DNA of 64,000 nt from Endomychus coccineus (lineage: Eukaryota; Arthropoda; Insecta; Coleoptera; Endomychidae). Positions 46,425 through 56,638 of this stretch are shown here, one piece after another (within the stretch, counting starts at the first letter, position 1; each line of letters starts with the position of its first letter). Both the position numbers and the translations under genes were made by a program. The notes beneath the pieces are model-generated. The model was not told where the DNA came from. It searched no databases and was given only the letters and a program-made list of their open reading frames with translations. Location of the stretch: NCBI GenBank assembly GCA_958510875.1, contig OY294068.1, forward strand, positions 69,294,633 to 69,358,632. The letters run 5' to 3'.

Positions 46425-48000
46425 ATGATTTCATTTCATAGACAATAAAAATTTAAAAATAATAACTTACCGAACTATGAAAATCAGAAAAGATCAAATA
46501 AAAAATATTTTATGGAATTAAAAACAATAATAAAAGCTAAATAATAGTTAGGATATTAATATTAACAATGTAAAACATAATAAACAACGATGTAATAGTA
46601 TAAGATGTGATAAACAAGAACTTCAGTGAAAGTGAAGAAACGTTCAGTGTAACGAAATCATAAATCATAAGTAAAATGATTACAAAACTATCATGAGATA
46701 GTACAAAACATTGAATAATGTTATAGATGTAAGTTAGGATTAGTAAATTTGAGTTATGTAATGTTAAAAGAATGTTATTGATATAATATGGTATGTATTA
46801 GATTTAAGAATAAGTAACTGTCAAGAAAACCATAAATATGGGAATAATCATATTAATAATAACCCAATCATAGGTTAAATTATACCAAAGTGTGGGGAAA
46901 AATGTAGGCAATATTAATTTAAAAAGAAGGAATCACTAACAATTAAAATAAGTTGAAAATCTCAAATAATTCAAAAAGTAAAGAATACTAAATTCTGATT
47001 GGTCAATAGGAATTTCCAATGTCAATCTGGTAACAATGAAGACTTGTGTCAGTTTTACAACAATTAACTTGGCATCCTTGATTTGAAAAGCAATCATCTC
47101 ATAGGTTGATTATGACATAAAGTAGCGTCGGTTTTGGAGGCCTATAAAAACGAATCTGAAAGTAAAGAAGTTGAGTTTGCCATTACATCTGTAGACTGAA
47201 AGTACTACTGCAACTCACCAAAATTTTATAACCTATAATAACCTCCAATTGAACGAAAGTGTTCCAAACTTCGATAGGTTCAAAGAAACCAAAGTTAATA
47301 AATTTTATATAAAGTCAACGATTATCCAAGTATCTGAATCCAGTAAAAAGGCTGTAATAACCTCCAATTAAGAAGAAATTTCCAACGATTGCCATTCATC
47401 AATAATTTAAATAAAGCATCGAAAAGTTTCATGTTTTATCTAAAAGGATAAAACAAAGTATTATCAACAGTTCCTGAGTCTCAAGAAGAAGTAATCCAAA
47501 TTAGTTACCTGTGATTATTGTGAAAAAGCATAGTATTGTGTAAAAGTGAATCATCAACGAAATTATAAAAGAATTAAATTGAAAATTGCCAACATAGTTA
47601 AACACACTTTTGGATATAAACTAAAAGTAAGTTTGTTTATTATATTTCCATTGTAGTGTTATTTGTAAATCTGAAAGAAAGATTGTCGTTTGTAATTTTG
47701 TAAACAACTATTAATATTGAATAGTTTTGAGGTTAAAGCTAGTTCTATGCTTAGAACATAAAACTAAATTGTAAATTTGAAACCCTGAGATAATTAGAGT
47801 CATAGAGATTTAAATATAGAAATTTTTTAACATTCAAAGAATATTGTGTTTAATTCCATAAAATAATATAAAAAAGAAAAGGATCATTATTATTCAAAAT
47901 AAATAAATAAAAAAGCTAGCCGGAAGCATTAATAATAATTCATAATCAATAAATTAAAAGAAACTAAAAAAGAAGTTTTTTAGTTAATAATTGTCGCTCA
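46421..48000 (+). mobile_element. LTR (left copy) of LTR retrotransposon, about 1.58 kb
   Basis: It starts TGTTATGATTTC and ends near ATTGTCGCTCA. It is nearly identical to 49230-50812 over its first about 1.45 kb with a constant offset of 2809; only the last about 130 bases differ by small indels and substitutions. It contains a TATA box (47143-47150) and an AATAAA (47410-47415), placing U3, R and U5. The near-identity points to a recent insertion. Confidence 0.9.
47143..47150 (+). promoter_or_regulatory. TATA box of the LTR promoter
   Basis: TATAAAAA in CCTATAAAAACGAATC, about 265 bases before the LTR's AATAAA. The same site occurs at 49952-49959 in the right LTR. Confidence 0.5.
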
Positions 48001-48012
48001 AACGTGAGGCCA
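47991..48012 (+). promoter_or_regulatory. Primer-binding-site-like sequence after left LTR
   Basis: TTGTCGCTCAAACGTGAGGCCA resembles, with several mismatches, the 18-base PBS complementary to tRNA-Lys (TGGCGCCCAACGTGGGGC). A closer match, ACAACGTGGGGC, follows the right LTR at 50811-50822. Confidence 0.4.
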
Positions 48013-48083
48013 TTTGAAAAAAGGAATAGAACCGCGTAATCAAAGTAAATTATAAAAATTCAATTAAATAATAAGGACATAAA

Positions 48084-48875
48084 ATGGAAGCACAAATAAT
48101 AAAATTACTTGAAAGTTTAAATTTAAAAGCTAATGAAACGAATGAAACGAATGCTAAAATTGAACAACGTATGAGTGAAATAAGAGATGAACTTAAGAGA
48201 GTGAATGATAAATTTGATAAAAGAACTGAGGAAATAATGAGAATAGTTGAAACTGAGAAAAAGGAAATAAGACAACATGTTGAAGAAAGTATAGATAATA
48301 AATTAGAAGAATATAATAGCTTTGTAAATAGAAAGTTTAATAATGTAGAGAAAGAAATTGATATTATTGAAAATCGAATGAATGATATGGGGAAGAATAG
48401 TGAAGAGAATGTGACTGTGAATGTACAAAGTATGAAAGAAAATCTGGATAAAATGATAAATGAACAGGATAAAATAATTAATGAACAGGATGAAAGAATA
48501 AAAGGAATTGAGAATCGATCAGAAGAGAGAATGAATATAGAATGCAGAAATGTGGGTTTTGAAAGTAAGATAAAATTCAATGGAAATATAAAATTATTAC
48601 ACCCATGCATTTTTGTAAAAGAATTAATAAATAATTTTTGTTTGATAACATTACATAAAAGTTGTAAAGATTACACTGAGATTATTTTAAAAGGAAAAGT
48701 GTATAGATTAAAAGATAAACCTGTTGGTATTCGAAGTGCATATAGAATGTTCAAATATAAAGTAGGAACAAATATTTCATTAGATAGAATTAGAAAAGGG
48801 AAAACAGAATTAACAGAAAAAAATAAAAAGAAATGTAAAATCAAAGAGGGAATTTATTTACAAGTAATAGGTTAG
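48084..48875 (+). CDS. Fused Gag N-terminus / integrase C-terminal piece
   Basis: 263 codons from an ATG shortly after the PBS. Residues about 10-165 are a charged, coiled-coil-like region (KIEQRMSEIRDELKRVNDKF, VEKEIDIIENRMNDM). KIKFNGNIKLLHPCIFVKEL follows, like the start of the matrix/capsid part of Gypsy-group Gag. Near residue 182 the sequence switches to ITLHKSCKDYTEIILKGKVY and RLKDKPVG, which reads like the far end of an integrase. Capsid, nucleocapsid, protease, RT, RNase H and the integrase core are missing. The join is in frame. The element cannot move on its own. Confidence 0.6.
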   Translation: MEAQIIKLLESLNLKANETNETNAKIEQRMSEIRDELKRVNDKFDKRTEEIMRIVETEKKEIRQHVEESIDNKLEEYNSFVNRKFNNVEKEIDIIENRMNDMGKNSEENVTVNVQSMKENLDKMINEQDKIINEQDERIKGIENRSEERMNIECRNVGFESKIKFNGNIKLLHPCIFVKELINNFCLITLHKSCKDYTEIILKGKVYRLKDKPVGIRSAYRMFKYKVGTNISLDRIRKGKTELTEKNKKKCKIKEGIYLQVIG

Positions 48876-48895
48876 AAAGAAATGCAAGAAAGTAT

Positions 48896-49141
48896 ATGAA
48901 TAGGGAAATGAGAAAAAGAGGAAGGTTAATTAAATTTGAAATAGGTGAATTAGTAATAGTAAGAGCAATGAAAGTAACTAATAATAAAAAGAATATATGT
49001 GGAAAAATATGTTTTGCTTTTGAAGGTCCATATGTAGTTATGAATGAAAATGCTGAAAATAGTTATGAATTAATGAATCCTGAAAATGGAAAGATAAGGG
49101 GAATATTTAATATTGATCAAATATACAAGTATAATTATTAA
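48896..49141 (+). pseudogene. Integrase C-terminal end, other frame
   Basis: The frame includes LIKFEIGELVIVRAMKVTNN, CFAFEGPYVVMNENAENSYEL and GKIRGIFNIDQIYKY. This is the integrase tail of Gypsy-group elements (pattern F-x-GELV-x-VR ... EGPY-x-V ... Y-x-L ... G-x-(F/I)-N). It follows the fused ORF in a different frame, separated by a frameshift and stop (48873-48895). It lies directly before the polypurine stretch. Confidence 0.65.
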
Positions 49142-49218
49142 TAAATTTAGTTCATGAAAATAAAATCAAAAGATAAATAAATTTTAAATATTAATGTGAT
49201 TAATATGTTAAAATTGAT

Positions 49219-49229
49219 TTAGGGGAATT
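49219..49229 (+). promoter_or_regulatory. Polypurine-like tract before right LTR
   Basis: TTAGGGGAATT immediately precedes the TGTTATG start of the right LTR, the position of the plus-strand primer in LTR elements. The tract is short and AT-rich. Confidence 0.4.
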
Positions 49230-50812
49230 TGTTATGATTTCATTTCATAGACAATAAAAATTTAAAAATAATAACTTACCGAACTATGAAAATCAGAAAA
49301 GATCAAATAAAAAATATTTTATGGAATTAAAAACAATAATAAAAGCTAAATAATAGTTAGGATATTAATATTAACAATGTAAAACATAATAAACAACGAT
49401 GTAATAGTATAAGATGTGATAAACAAGAACTTCAGTGAAAGTGAAGAAACGTTCAGTGTAACGAAATCATAAATCATAAGTAAAATGATTACAAAACTAT
49501 CATGAGATAGTACAAAACATTGAATAATGTTATAGATGTAAGTTAGGATTAGTAAATTTGAGTTATGTAATGTTAAAAGAATGTTATTGATATAATATGG
49601 TATGTATTAGATTTAAGAATAAGTAACTGTCAAGAAAACCATAAATATGGGAATAATCATATTAATAATAACCCAATCATAGGTTAAATTATACCAAAGT
49701 GTGGGGAAAAATGTAGGCAATATTAATTTAAAAAGAAGGAATCACTAACAATTAAAATAAGTTGAAAATCTCAAATAATTCAAAAAGTAAAGAATACTAA
49801 ATTCTGATTGGTCAATAGGAATTTCCAATGTCAATCTGGTAACAATGAAGACTTGTGTCAGTTTTACAACAATTAACTTGGCATCCTTGATTTGAAAAGC
49901 AATCATCTCATAGGTTGATTATGACATAAAGTAGCGTCGGTTTTGGAGGCCTATAAAAACGAATCTGAAAGTAAAGAAGTTGAGTTTGCCATTACATCTG
50001 TAGACTGAAAGTACTACTGCAACTCACCAAAATTTTATAACCTATAATAACCTCCAATTGAACGAAAGTGTTCCAAACTTCGATAGGTTCAAAGAAACCA
50101 AAGTTAATAAATTTTATATAAAGTCAACGATTATCCAAGTATCTGAATCCAGTAAAAAGGCTGTAATAACCTCCAATTAAGAAGAAATTTCCAACGATTG
50201 CCATTCATCAATAATTTAAATAAAGCATCGAAAAGTTTCATGTTTTATCTAAAAGGATAAAACAAAGTATTATCAACAGTTCCTGAGTCTCAAGAAGAAG
50301 TAATCCAAATTAGTTACCTGTGATTATTGTGAAAAAGCATAGTATTGTGTAAAAGTGAATCATCAACGAAATTATAAAAGAATTAAATTGAAAATTGCCA
50401 ACATAGTTAAACACACTTTTGGATATAAACTAAAAGTAAGTTTGTTTATTATATTTCCATTGTAGTGTTATTTGTAAATCTGAAAGAAAGATTGTCGTTT
50501 GTAATTTTGTAAACAACTATTAATATTGAATAGTTTTGAGGTTAAAGCTAGTTCTATGCTTAGAACATAAAACTAAATTGTAAATTTGAAACCCTGAGAT
50601 AATTAGAGTCATAGAGATTTAAATATAGAAATTTTTTAACATTCAAAGAATATTGTGTTTAATTCCATAAAATAATAATAATAAAAAAGAGAAAGTTCAT
50701 TATTATTCAAAATAAACAAAATAAAAAGCTAGCCGGAAGCATTAATAATAATTCATAATCAATAAATTAAAAGAAACTAAAAAAGAAGTTTTTTAGTAAT
50801 AATTGTCACCAC
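49230..50812 (+). mobile_element. LTR (right copy)
   Basis: Same sequence as 46421-48000 for about 1.45 kb, then minor differences (AATAATAATAATAAAAAAGAG for AATAATATAAAAAAGAAAAG, and single-base changes). It is followed by CAACGTGGGGCAAAA, which resembles a PBS, not by host DNA. A TATA box lies at 49952 and an AATAAA at 50219. Confidence 0.88.
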
Positions 50813-51998
50813 AACGTGGGGCAAAATAAATTCAGTAAGAGTTTAGTTAATAATATATATATGTGTTACGGCTAGAGTGTGAAATTGGATAAAGTATGAA
50901 ATTTCACACATTATACAATTCGAATTTCTCACGGTTGAAGTATATATTGGCTAAAGTATTGAACTTGCAGATATTAATTTATTTGTACATTAGATCGAAT
51001 TCAACGATATTATTTCGCGAGTTACATGACATGAGTGTTTTCGAAGTTGATTCTCAATTTTCTAACGCTTTTCTGAAGCTGTGGGTCCCAACTTCGAATT
51101 ATAATAGAACTGCAGTTTTATCTTGGTGTAGCATCATCTCCAACTAAAACATCTGCCAATAAAATTTGAAATTGTGGAGTTATCTAGAAAAGTGTCCATT
51201 AATTCATTTCCGTCGGCAAAATTTACCAGGTACGTATGATATTATGATATATTTCTGGGTAAGTAACGATATTTATTTTTCACAACTAGAATTCATCGAA
51301 TTTGTAGAATTGTTGAAATTCGGTCAGGCAAAACTAATAGAACCACTGGCCCCAATTTGAGTAACGTTCTGTCCGTTTGGGGAACCATCTGGAAAATAGT
51401 GGGACCGATTCGCTCAAAATTGTTATCACGGTTTCCTTGGGATCGATTTAGTTGGAAAGGACTCATGACTCGCCCAGAGAAAATCAAAGAATAAAATAAG
51501 GGCAGGGGTTAAAAGGAAAGATACGAAATACGAACAATTCAAAATGTTTATTGTTTCCAAATAATAACAATATGCATCATTGGTCAAATAAAACTAATAT
51601 GTAAAAATCTGCAATTTCATAAATGAATCGAAATTTGTATGGTCCCGTATCATGACATAATTCACATGGATATATTGGAAAATATTTCTAATTATTTTCA
51701 TAAACAGTCTATATATCTGTACAAAATATTTTGCCCATGTTCCAAACCAAAATTTTTGGCACACGTCTGTTATATATTTCGAGATATGGTTATTAGAGAT
51801 TTGACATAAGTGAAGTAATATAGATTTTGTTTATTTTATTTCCAAAGTATGATGAACAATTTTTAAATTTTTGGGACAGTCCTTTGGGTGGGACAATTTA
51901 ACTGCGCGATCTGTAAGGCTATTTATCGTACTTTTTTCAACTGTTGGTGCAATGGGATTGAAATGAAAATAACATTGAGACCAAACTTCTTTAGTGAA
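50813..51998. other. Unassigned stretch after the LTR element
   Basis: 50813-50850 still looks like element leader; a short TA run (50852-50861) follows. The frames at 50896-51147, 51166-51360 and 51293-51487 have no recognised domain. Confidence 0.3.
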
Positions 51999-52960
51999 CT
52001 ACAAAGTTTTTATTTTTCCTTCTGTATCATGTCTTATGTTTATATATAGGAAATTTATACTTAGGTTCATTCCTATTTTATAGGTTAATTGAAGTTTACA
52101 TTGGAAATTGTTAAATTTATTGATCACGTATCGAATTTTATCATTGGGAACACATATATTCACATACCTTTTAAAGGATACTAGAATAAATTCTTCTAAG
52201 CATTCCATAATAAGGTTATTGATAATAACTAAAATAGTAGAACGCATCATTGATATCCTAAAAATTTATTTAGAATATTGTTTACAATATTTTAAATAAG
52301 TGCTTACTGAATGAAACTGTAATACATTTATAAATTCAGATTTACCTAGAGGTGTGTAGTTCTTATTTAACCTCTGTCTGACATAAAATGCCAAAACTAT
52401 CCATAAATAATGGAACGTCCATATCAATTGATGATCTACAGGTACGGATTAATTTGTTATAAATTCATTAAAATGTCACGAGTCTTTCACATGAAATCAA
52501 TTTTTTCTTATTATGTTGTTGGTAGAATTTGATAAAAATTTTAAATAATTGTATGTAGACACTCCAATATTACTAACAATGGGTCTTAAAGATATATCAC
52601 TTTTATGTCGTTTTGGAAGCCCATAAATATAAGGTGCTTGCCCATTATGGCAAATTAATTTATTTTCTAATTCAATAGGGATAATCTTATTATTGTACCA
52701 CTTATCAATTTATTTATTCATGTTATCTTATACTGATAATACAGGGTCAGACTTATTTTTCATAAGTTGTTTCATCATTTAAAAGGTTTTCTATTTTATG
52801 TTCGTAATCATTCCTATACTTTATCACGGTTTTATCACTTTTATCCGAGTTCAAAACTAATATTCGAGGGTTAGCATCTAAGCAACCATTGTTTACTAAT
52901 ATTTTGTTTTCATGGTAAAAGATAGAAGTTCTAAAAATAGTCAGGGTCTTTTATATGAAA
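51999..52960 (-). pseudogene. Penelope-like element RT fragment
   Basis: Minus strand, high to low coordinate: RILVLNSDKSDKTVI, YEHKIENLLNDETTYEK, then NGQAPYIYGLPKRHKSDISL with RPIVSNIGVSTYNYLKFL, then LGKSEFINVLQFHSVSTYLK, IINNLIMECLEEFILVSF, KRYVNICVPNDKIRYVINKF and MNLSINFLYINI. This is the order of a Penelope RT (including the GLPK-HK and RPI(V)S motifs). Several frame breaks separate the pieces, and the catalytic YVDD box is reduced to RYVN. The GIY-YIG endonuclease part was not found. Confidence 0.75.
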
Positions 52961-53406
52961 TTTTTCTCAAATCACTTCATTTCCGAGATACAGGGTGTTG
53001 AAGTTTTGAAAAATTATTAAATTTTTTTCATTATCTTTTAAACAAATGAAGATTTTTGATTCAACCTTGGTGAACTTCAGTTTTACTCAATGAGAAGTTT
53101 TTTAGTGACAAAATGTTCTTGCTTGTTCGATAAAACGTATGGGCCAAAAATGTTGTTTTTGTTAATGTCAAGCCATATATTAACATTACATTTTTCTCAA
53201 TTTTATACCAAAATGGGCTTTCATTTGCCCATAAGAAACTGACCATCAATGAAAACTTTCTCCAGTAAATATTCCGGAGTATATGCTGTCACCTCTAGAC
53301 CATAGCGTAGCTAACCGTAGTCATATAAACCATGGAGTTATAACTTAAGTACTTTCAAAATTCAATAATAATACTAATAATAATAATGAACATTATAATT
53401 CTAATT
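52961..53406. other. Unassigned, repeat-like DNA
   Basis: The words CGAGATACAGGGTGTTGAAG and the AAAATTTTTT context resemble 38655-38690, so this is probably the end of another dispersed element. There is no gene. Confidence 0.3.
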
Positions 53407-54103
53407 CTAATCGTCAAAGTCTATTATATAACGATACCCTCTCGATCGTTGGATGTCCCGTATCTGGAAGTATACAATACCATTATTAGTATTTACTCCA
53501 ATCGAGAGAGTAATTACTACTTACAGTTTTTATATATTTGAAGAAAACCTGGTCCGAACCATATACAATCAGTTCAATTCTACAAATTTCTATACTCCTC
53601 TCCAACTTTTTAACAGATTCCTCAAGAATACCGTGAGGGTCTATCTTCTTGAACTATGAACATCAAATGCCGATTGTTAAATAATGTTGAAATAAAAAAG
53701 ATTAAAACTTACTTCGTTGAGGAGATAACCAATATCATCCATTTTTCCACTTATGTATATTTTATTATGCACGGACGATGTTGTACTATAGCATCTAATA
53801 TAAATAAAGAGATAATAATTAATAATTAATGGTTAACCAACCAATTAGAATGTAATAACATACGAATGATCTAGATGGGTATCTTCAGGAGATTGACGAC
53901 TTCTTTTATCTGATGTCTGTGGATTTGAACATCTAATGTAAATAAAAAGAGAATTAATGACGAATCTACTACTCAGAGTGTGATAACATACGAAAGATCT
54001 AGATCATTCTCCGGAGATCGGCTGGGTGGTGGTTGCGGCGAAGAAGAGCTCGCCCCCGCTGAATACTTACAGCATTTATTATCAATCACTGAACTCATCA
54101 TAA
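53407..54103 (-). CDS. Unrecognised multi-exon gene with duplicated small exons (3' part)
   Basis: Five minus-strand exons splice in one frame: 53992-54103, 53864-53932, 53713-53794, 53525-53653 and 53407-53463 (stop TAG 53407-53409). Every junction is GT-AG. Read from the ATG at 54101 the product is 148 aa. It begins with a Ser/Pro-rich part (SSSSPQPPPSRSPENDLDL), then a similar segment (SRQSPEDTHLDHSC). A helical, charged end follows: MDDIGYLLNEFKKIDP, ESVKKLERSIEICRIELI, IRDIQRSRGYRYIIDFDD. Exons 1 and 2 share their 3' halves and the donor TTC|GTATGTTA, so they look duplicated. The first exon has an acceptor (GATTTCAG), so upstream exons probably exist. No family is recognised, and gene status rests on five consistent splice pairs. 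Confidence 0.55.
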
Positions 54104-54652
54104 CTGAAATCAAAGCATATAAAAATCTCAACATACATGAGAAACTATGAGTGAACTAATTTCAATTCCTATAATATATTTATATGTTCGGAAAAAAAAC
54201 AGACGTTGGTGATGGTGGAAATTAATTTCTAGAAATGATCAATTGCTGATTCTGATAAGTAATTCATGAAATAATTTCGATTTTGAATTCTGTAAATAAC
54301 AAAGAAATTAAAACGATGTGTGTGAGAATTAATTTCTAGAAATATTCAACTTGCTAATAAGTAAGTTATAGAATAAATTTGGTTTAGAATCCTGTAAATG
54401 ACGAGACTTGGCACTTATAAAAACAACATATTTGACCCATACATTTTAGCAGACATACTAATGGCCGCTGCATTCTTCTGATTGTTGGAAACTAACCACG
54501 TAGGCATATGGGAAGAAACACCATTCAATGAGAGAACAAATGCATGAATATAATTGGAAGATTGTCCTAGAATATTAACATTTTATAATTAAGTTACAAT
54601 CATAATAATCTTCAGCAAGGGCAGCTAAATTTGCGGGCGACTTAGTACTTAC
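54104..54652 (-). other. Probable intron region of the unknown gene with a duplicated block
   Basis: Two similar blocks (about 54190-54280 and 54300-54400) share TTTACAG(G/A)ATTC(T/A)AAA, AACTTACTTATTAGCAA-like and TTTCTAGAAATTAATTT words. They may be duplicated small exons or their relics. Only one copy keeps a GT after the exon-like part. Confidence 0.3.
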
Positions 54653-54673
54653 CTCGTATCTTGTATGTGATGT
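54653..54673 (-). other. Candidate 21-nt microexon upstream of the unknown gene
   Basis: On the minus strand CTTTCCAG precedes 21 bases (ACATCACATACAAGATACGAG in two blocks of ten and eleven) followed by GTAAGTAC. Both splice sites are strong and 21 is divisible by three. A further candidate exon of about 70 bases (near 54495-54566) follows an ATTCTAG acceptor. The phase chain to the exon at 54103 could not be closed without an extra exon. Confidence 0.25.
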
Positions 54674-54844
54674 CTGGAAAGATTTTCATTCTTATATATA
54701 GTACAGTATGACCTCAATAAAATTTCGAATAAAAATTGCACTTTATTACAACTGCACTTTATTGATACTTAACCCCAATTTCGAGTAAAGATTGTACTTT
54801 ATTGCAGCTAAAGGTCATATGTTTTAATTTAATTACGCTAACAG

Positions 54845-54853
54845 TATATAAAG
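54845..54853 (+). promoter_or_regulatory. TATA-type core promoter candidate, plus strand
   Basis: TATATAAAG is followed at about +90 by CCGTAAG|GTAAGAC, a good donor. A short non-coding first exon (about 54880-54935) could be made here. Two TGCACTTTATT words lie upstream (54738, 54763). The downstream plus-strand gene is uncertain; the repeat ORF at 56.6 kb and the transposase at 57.3 kb are candidates. Confidence 0.3.
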
Positions 54854-55135
54854 TCAGACATACATATCTTCTTATGTTATTCGTACACTACCTACTATAC
54901 CTACAGTGTTGTGTGTATACCGTAAGGTAAGACATTTTTATTACTTGTGTTGAAACAAAAATCAAATAAGTGGATTATTTTTATTATGATTGTTCAATAA
55001 CCACGTAATACACTGTGAATATGATTTTTATTTACTGCCCAATTGTTCAGTAATACATTTTTATCGTATGTCTTTGATTTTATAAATGTTAACCAAAAAA
55101 TCGATGATGGAAGCCGTTACTTTATGGTAATTTAT

Positions 55136-55473
55136 CATTTTGATTACATGAAAGAATAATTACTCTGTTTGAATACCACTTTACGTGAAAACGTAACTAT
55201 AGTTTCAATACCGAAATGCCATTATCAAACAATTAGAAAATTATGAAGGAACCAATGAAATACTGTACTTTCATAAGATCTACCTGTTTTTGGAATTATT
55301 GTTGATCCCAACCCTACTTTACTCTACTCTATTTACACTTGAACTGTTTCATTGATTTCTTCATACTTTTCTAATTGTTTGATAATGGCACTTCGGTGTT
55401 GAAACTATAGTTACGTTTTCACGTTATTATTAATAAAAGTGGTATAAAGTTGTTCTTTCATATAATCAAAATG
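55136..55473. mobile_element. Hairpin MITE of 338 bp
   Basis: The arms are about 130 bp: CATTTTGATTACATGAAAG on the left matches the complement of CTTTCATATAATCAAAATG on the right. Inner matches include CGTAACTATAGTTTCAA and CATTATCAAACAATTAGAAA. No coding sequence. Confidence 0.75.
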
Positions 55474-55501
55474 TTAACCAGGTGCCAAAAATAAAATTAT
55501 T

Positions 55502-55687
55502 GAAAAATCTTGTCTTTCGGATGGATTCCGCGACACAATAGCTCGACTTGATGCCGACGTTTCGCCAACCATTGCAGGTGGCATTTTAAGGACAGACTTG
55601 AGGTTTGAACTGAAAATGTCACCTGTAATGGTTGGCATCAAGTCGAGCTATTGTGTCGCGGAATCCATCCGAAAGACAAGATTTTTC
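55502..55687. repeat. Short foldback repeat with hammerhead-like arm
   Basis: GAAAAATCTTGTCTTTCGGA... at 55502-55574 is the inverse of 55616-55687 (72-bp arms, nearly perfect). On the minus strand the left arm reads GCCACC-TGCAA-TGGTTGGC-GAAACGTC, a stem followed by the exact GAAACGTC of a hammerhead; box 1 is mutated. In the right arm about 12 bases around GCGAAACGT are missing. Confidence 0.6.
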
Positions 55688-55944
55688 AAGATTAGCTGTC
55701 CGCTGAAGTCTACTATCCAAAATAAAATTATTATTATTTACATCTTGTGCTACCAAGAATTACTCAAAATTTACCTCAAATTAGTTTATCTAGCCCAATC
55801 GACATTTTATTTGGAGCACAACTGTTTTGGGACTTCACTTGAGAAGGTAGAATAAAATTAGGGAAAAAATAATCCTGTTTTGTAGCAAACGCACTTAGGT
55901 GCTTGGGGTTCTATGAATGTACGGCATCCAATGCTAGACATTTC

Positions 55945-56325
55945 ATGTAATCTTGCAATAAACCAACTTAGAACTCAAATTGTTAAAATTCTGGGAGCTC
56001 GAAAAATACCAAAACACAAAAGTAAACCGGACAAGAAATGAGATGGTATGTGAAACTCATTTTGCAAAAACGCATAAACGCGATAAACACGAACGTTATG
56101 TAGTGCAATTGCCATTCAAAAATGACTTCTATTCTTTGGGCACAGATCTCGGACATATGGAAATTGTGTCCGATAGTTTGAATGAAGATTCAAACAAAAC
56201 AACAAAACATTTTTATTTACCTCCAAAGATTCCTGTACTACTACAAAGCTACGCGTAGTATTTGATGGATCTGCGAAAAGCATTACCGGAGTCAGTCTAA
56301 ACGATACGTTATTAGTCGGACCAAC
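55945..56325 (+). pseudogene. BEL/Pao pol fragment
   Basis: Plus strand: KFWELEKYQNTKVNRTRNEM, VCETHFAKTHKRDKHERYVV and QLPFKNDFYSLG. A deletion then leads to SLGTDLGHMEIVSDSLN and FYLPPKIPV, and after a frameshift at about 56243 LRVVFDGSAKSITGVSLNDT with LLVGPTIQRDSR. This is the link from the protease to the start of the RT in BEL/Pao polyproteins. The sequence stops abruptly at about 56325. There is no LTR nearby. Confidence 0.8.
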
Positions 56326-56638
56326 TATCCAACGAGATTCGCGTAACTTGGGTTTGTCTGGAGTTAATGGAATATCGTTGCAAAACGCCAGATGAATTTG
56401 TTCGTCTGGTGGCATTTCAAAATTATGTGCCGCGTAAGGGTGAAATTCGTATCTCATGACGATCACATTGGTCGTAAATGGGGTAGATGAAGAAATAGTT
56501 CCGAATGCACAACAATAAAAGTTCTTATGTTATAATTTCAATTTTGCAAATGGGTTTTGCATCGGTCAACAATTATAAGTTCTATTGTATGTTTTTGTCA
56601 AACTTTCAGAATGTCGAACAAAAACTTATCTGGAGTAA
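56326..56638. other. Unassigned stretch with a coding-looking minus-strand segment
   Basis: The minus strand at 56466-56320 reads MRYEFHPYAAHNFEMPPDEQ, then HLAFCNDIPLTPDKPKLRES, which has the composition of a real protein but no family I recognise. It ends where the BEL fragment begins. An AG acceptor-like site (CTTTCAG|AATG) lies at 56610 on the plus strand, upstream of the repeat ORF. Confidence 0.25.

Noticed and set aside
46164..46448. 94-codon plus-strand frame
   Set aside because: It runs through the SINE head, body and TA tail; the SINE explains it.
48050..48610. 186-codon minus-strand frame, Ser/Phe/Leu-rich
   Set aside because: It is the antisense shadow of the coiled-coil Gag-like ORF, whose Glu/Lys-rich codons read as Phe/Ser/Leu on the other strand.
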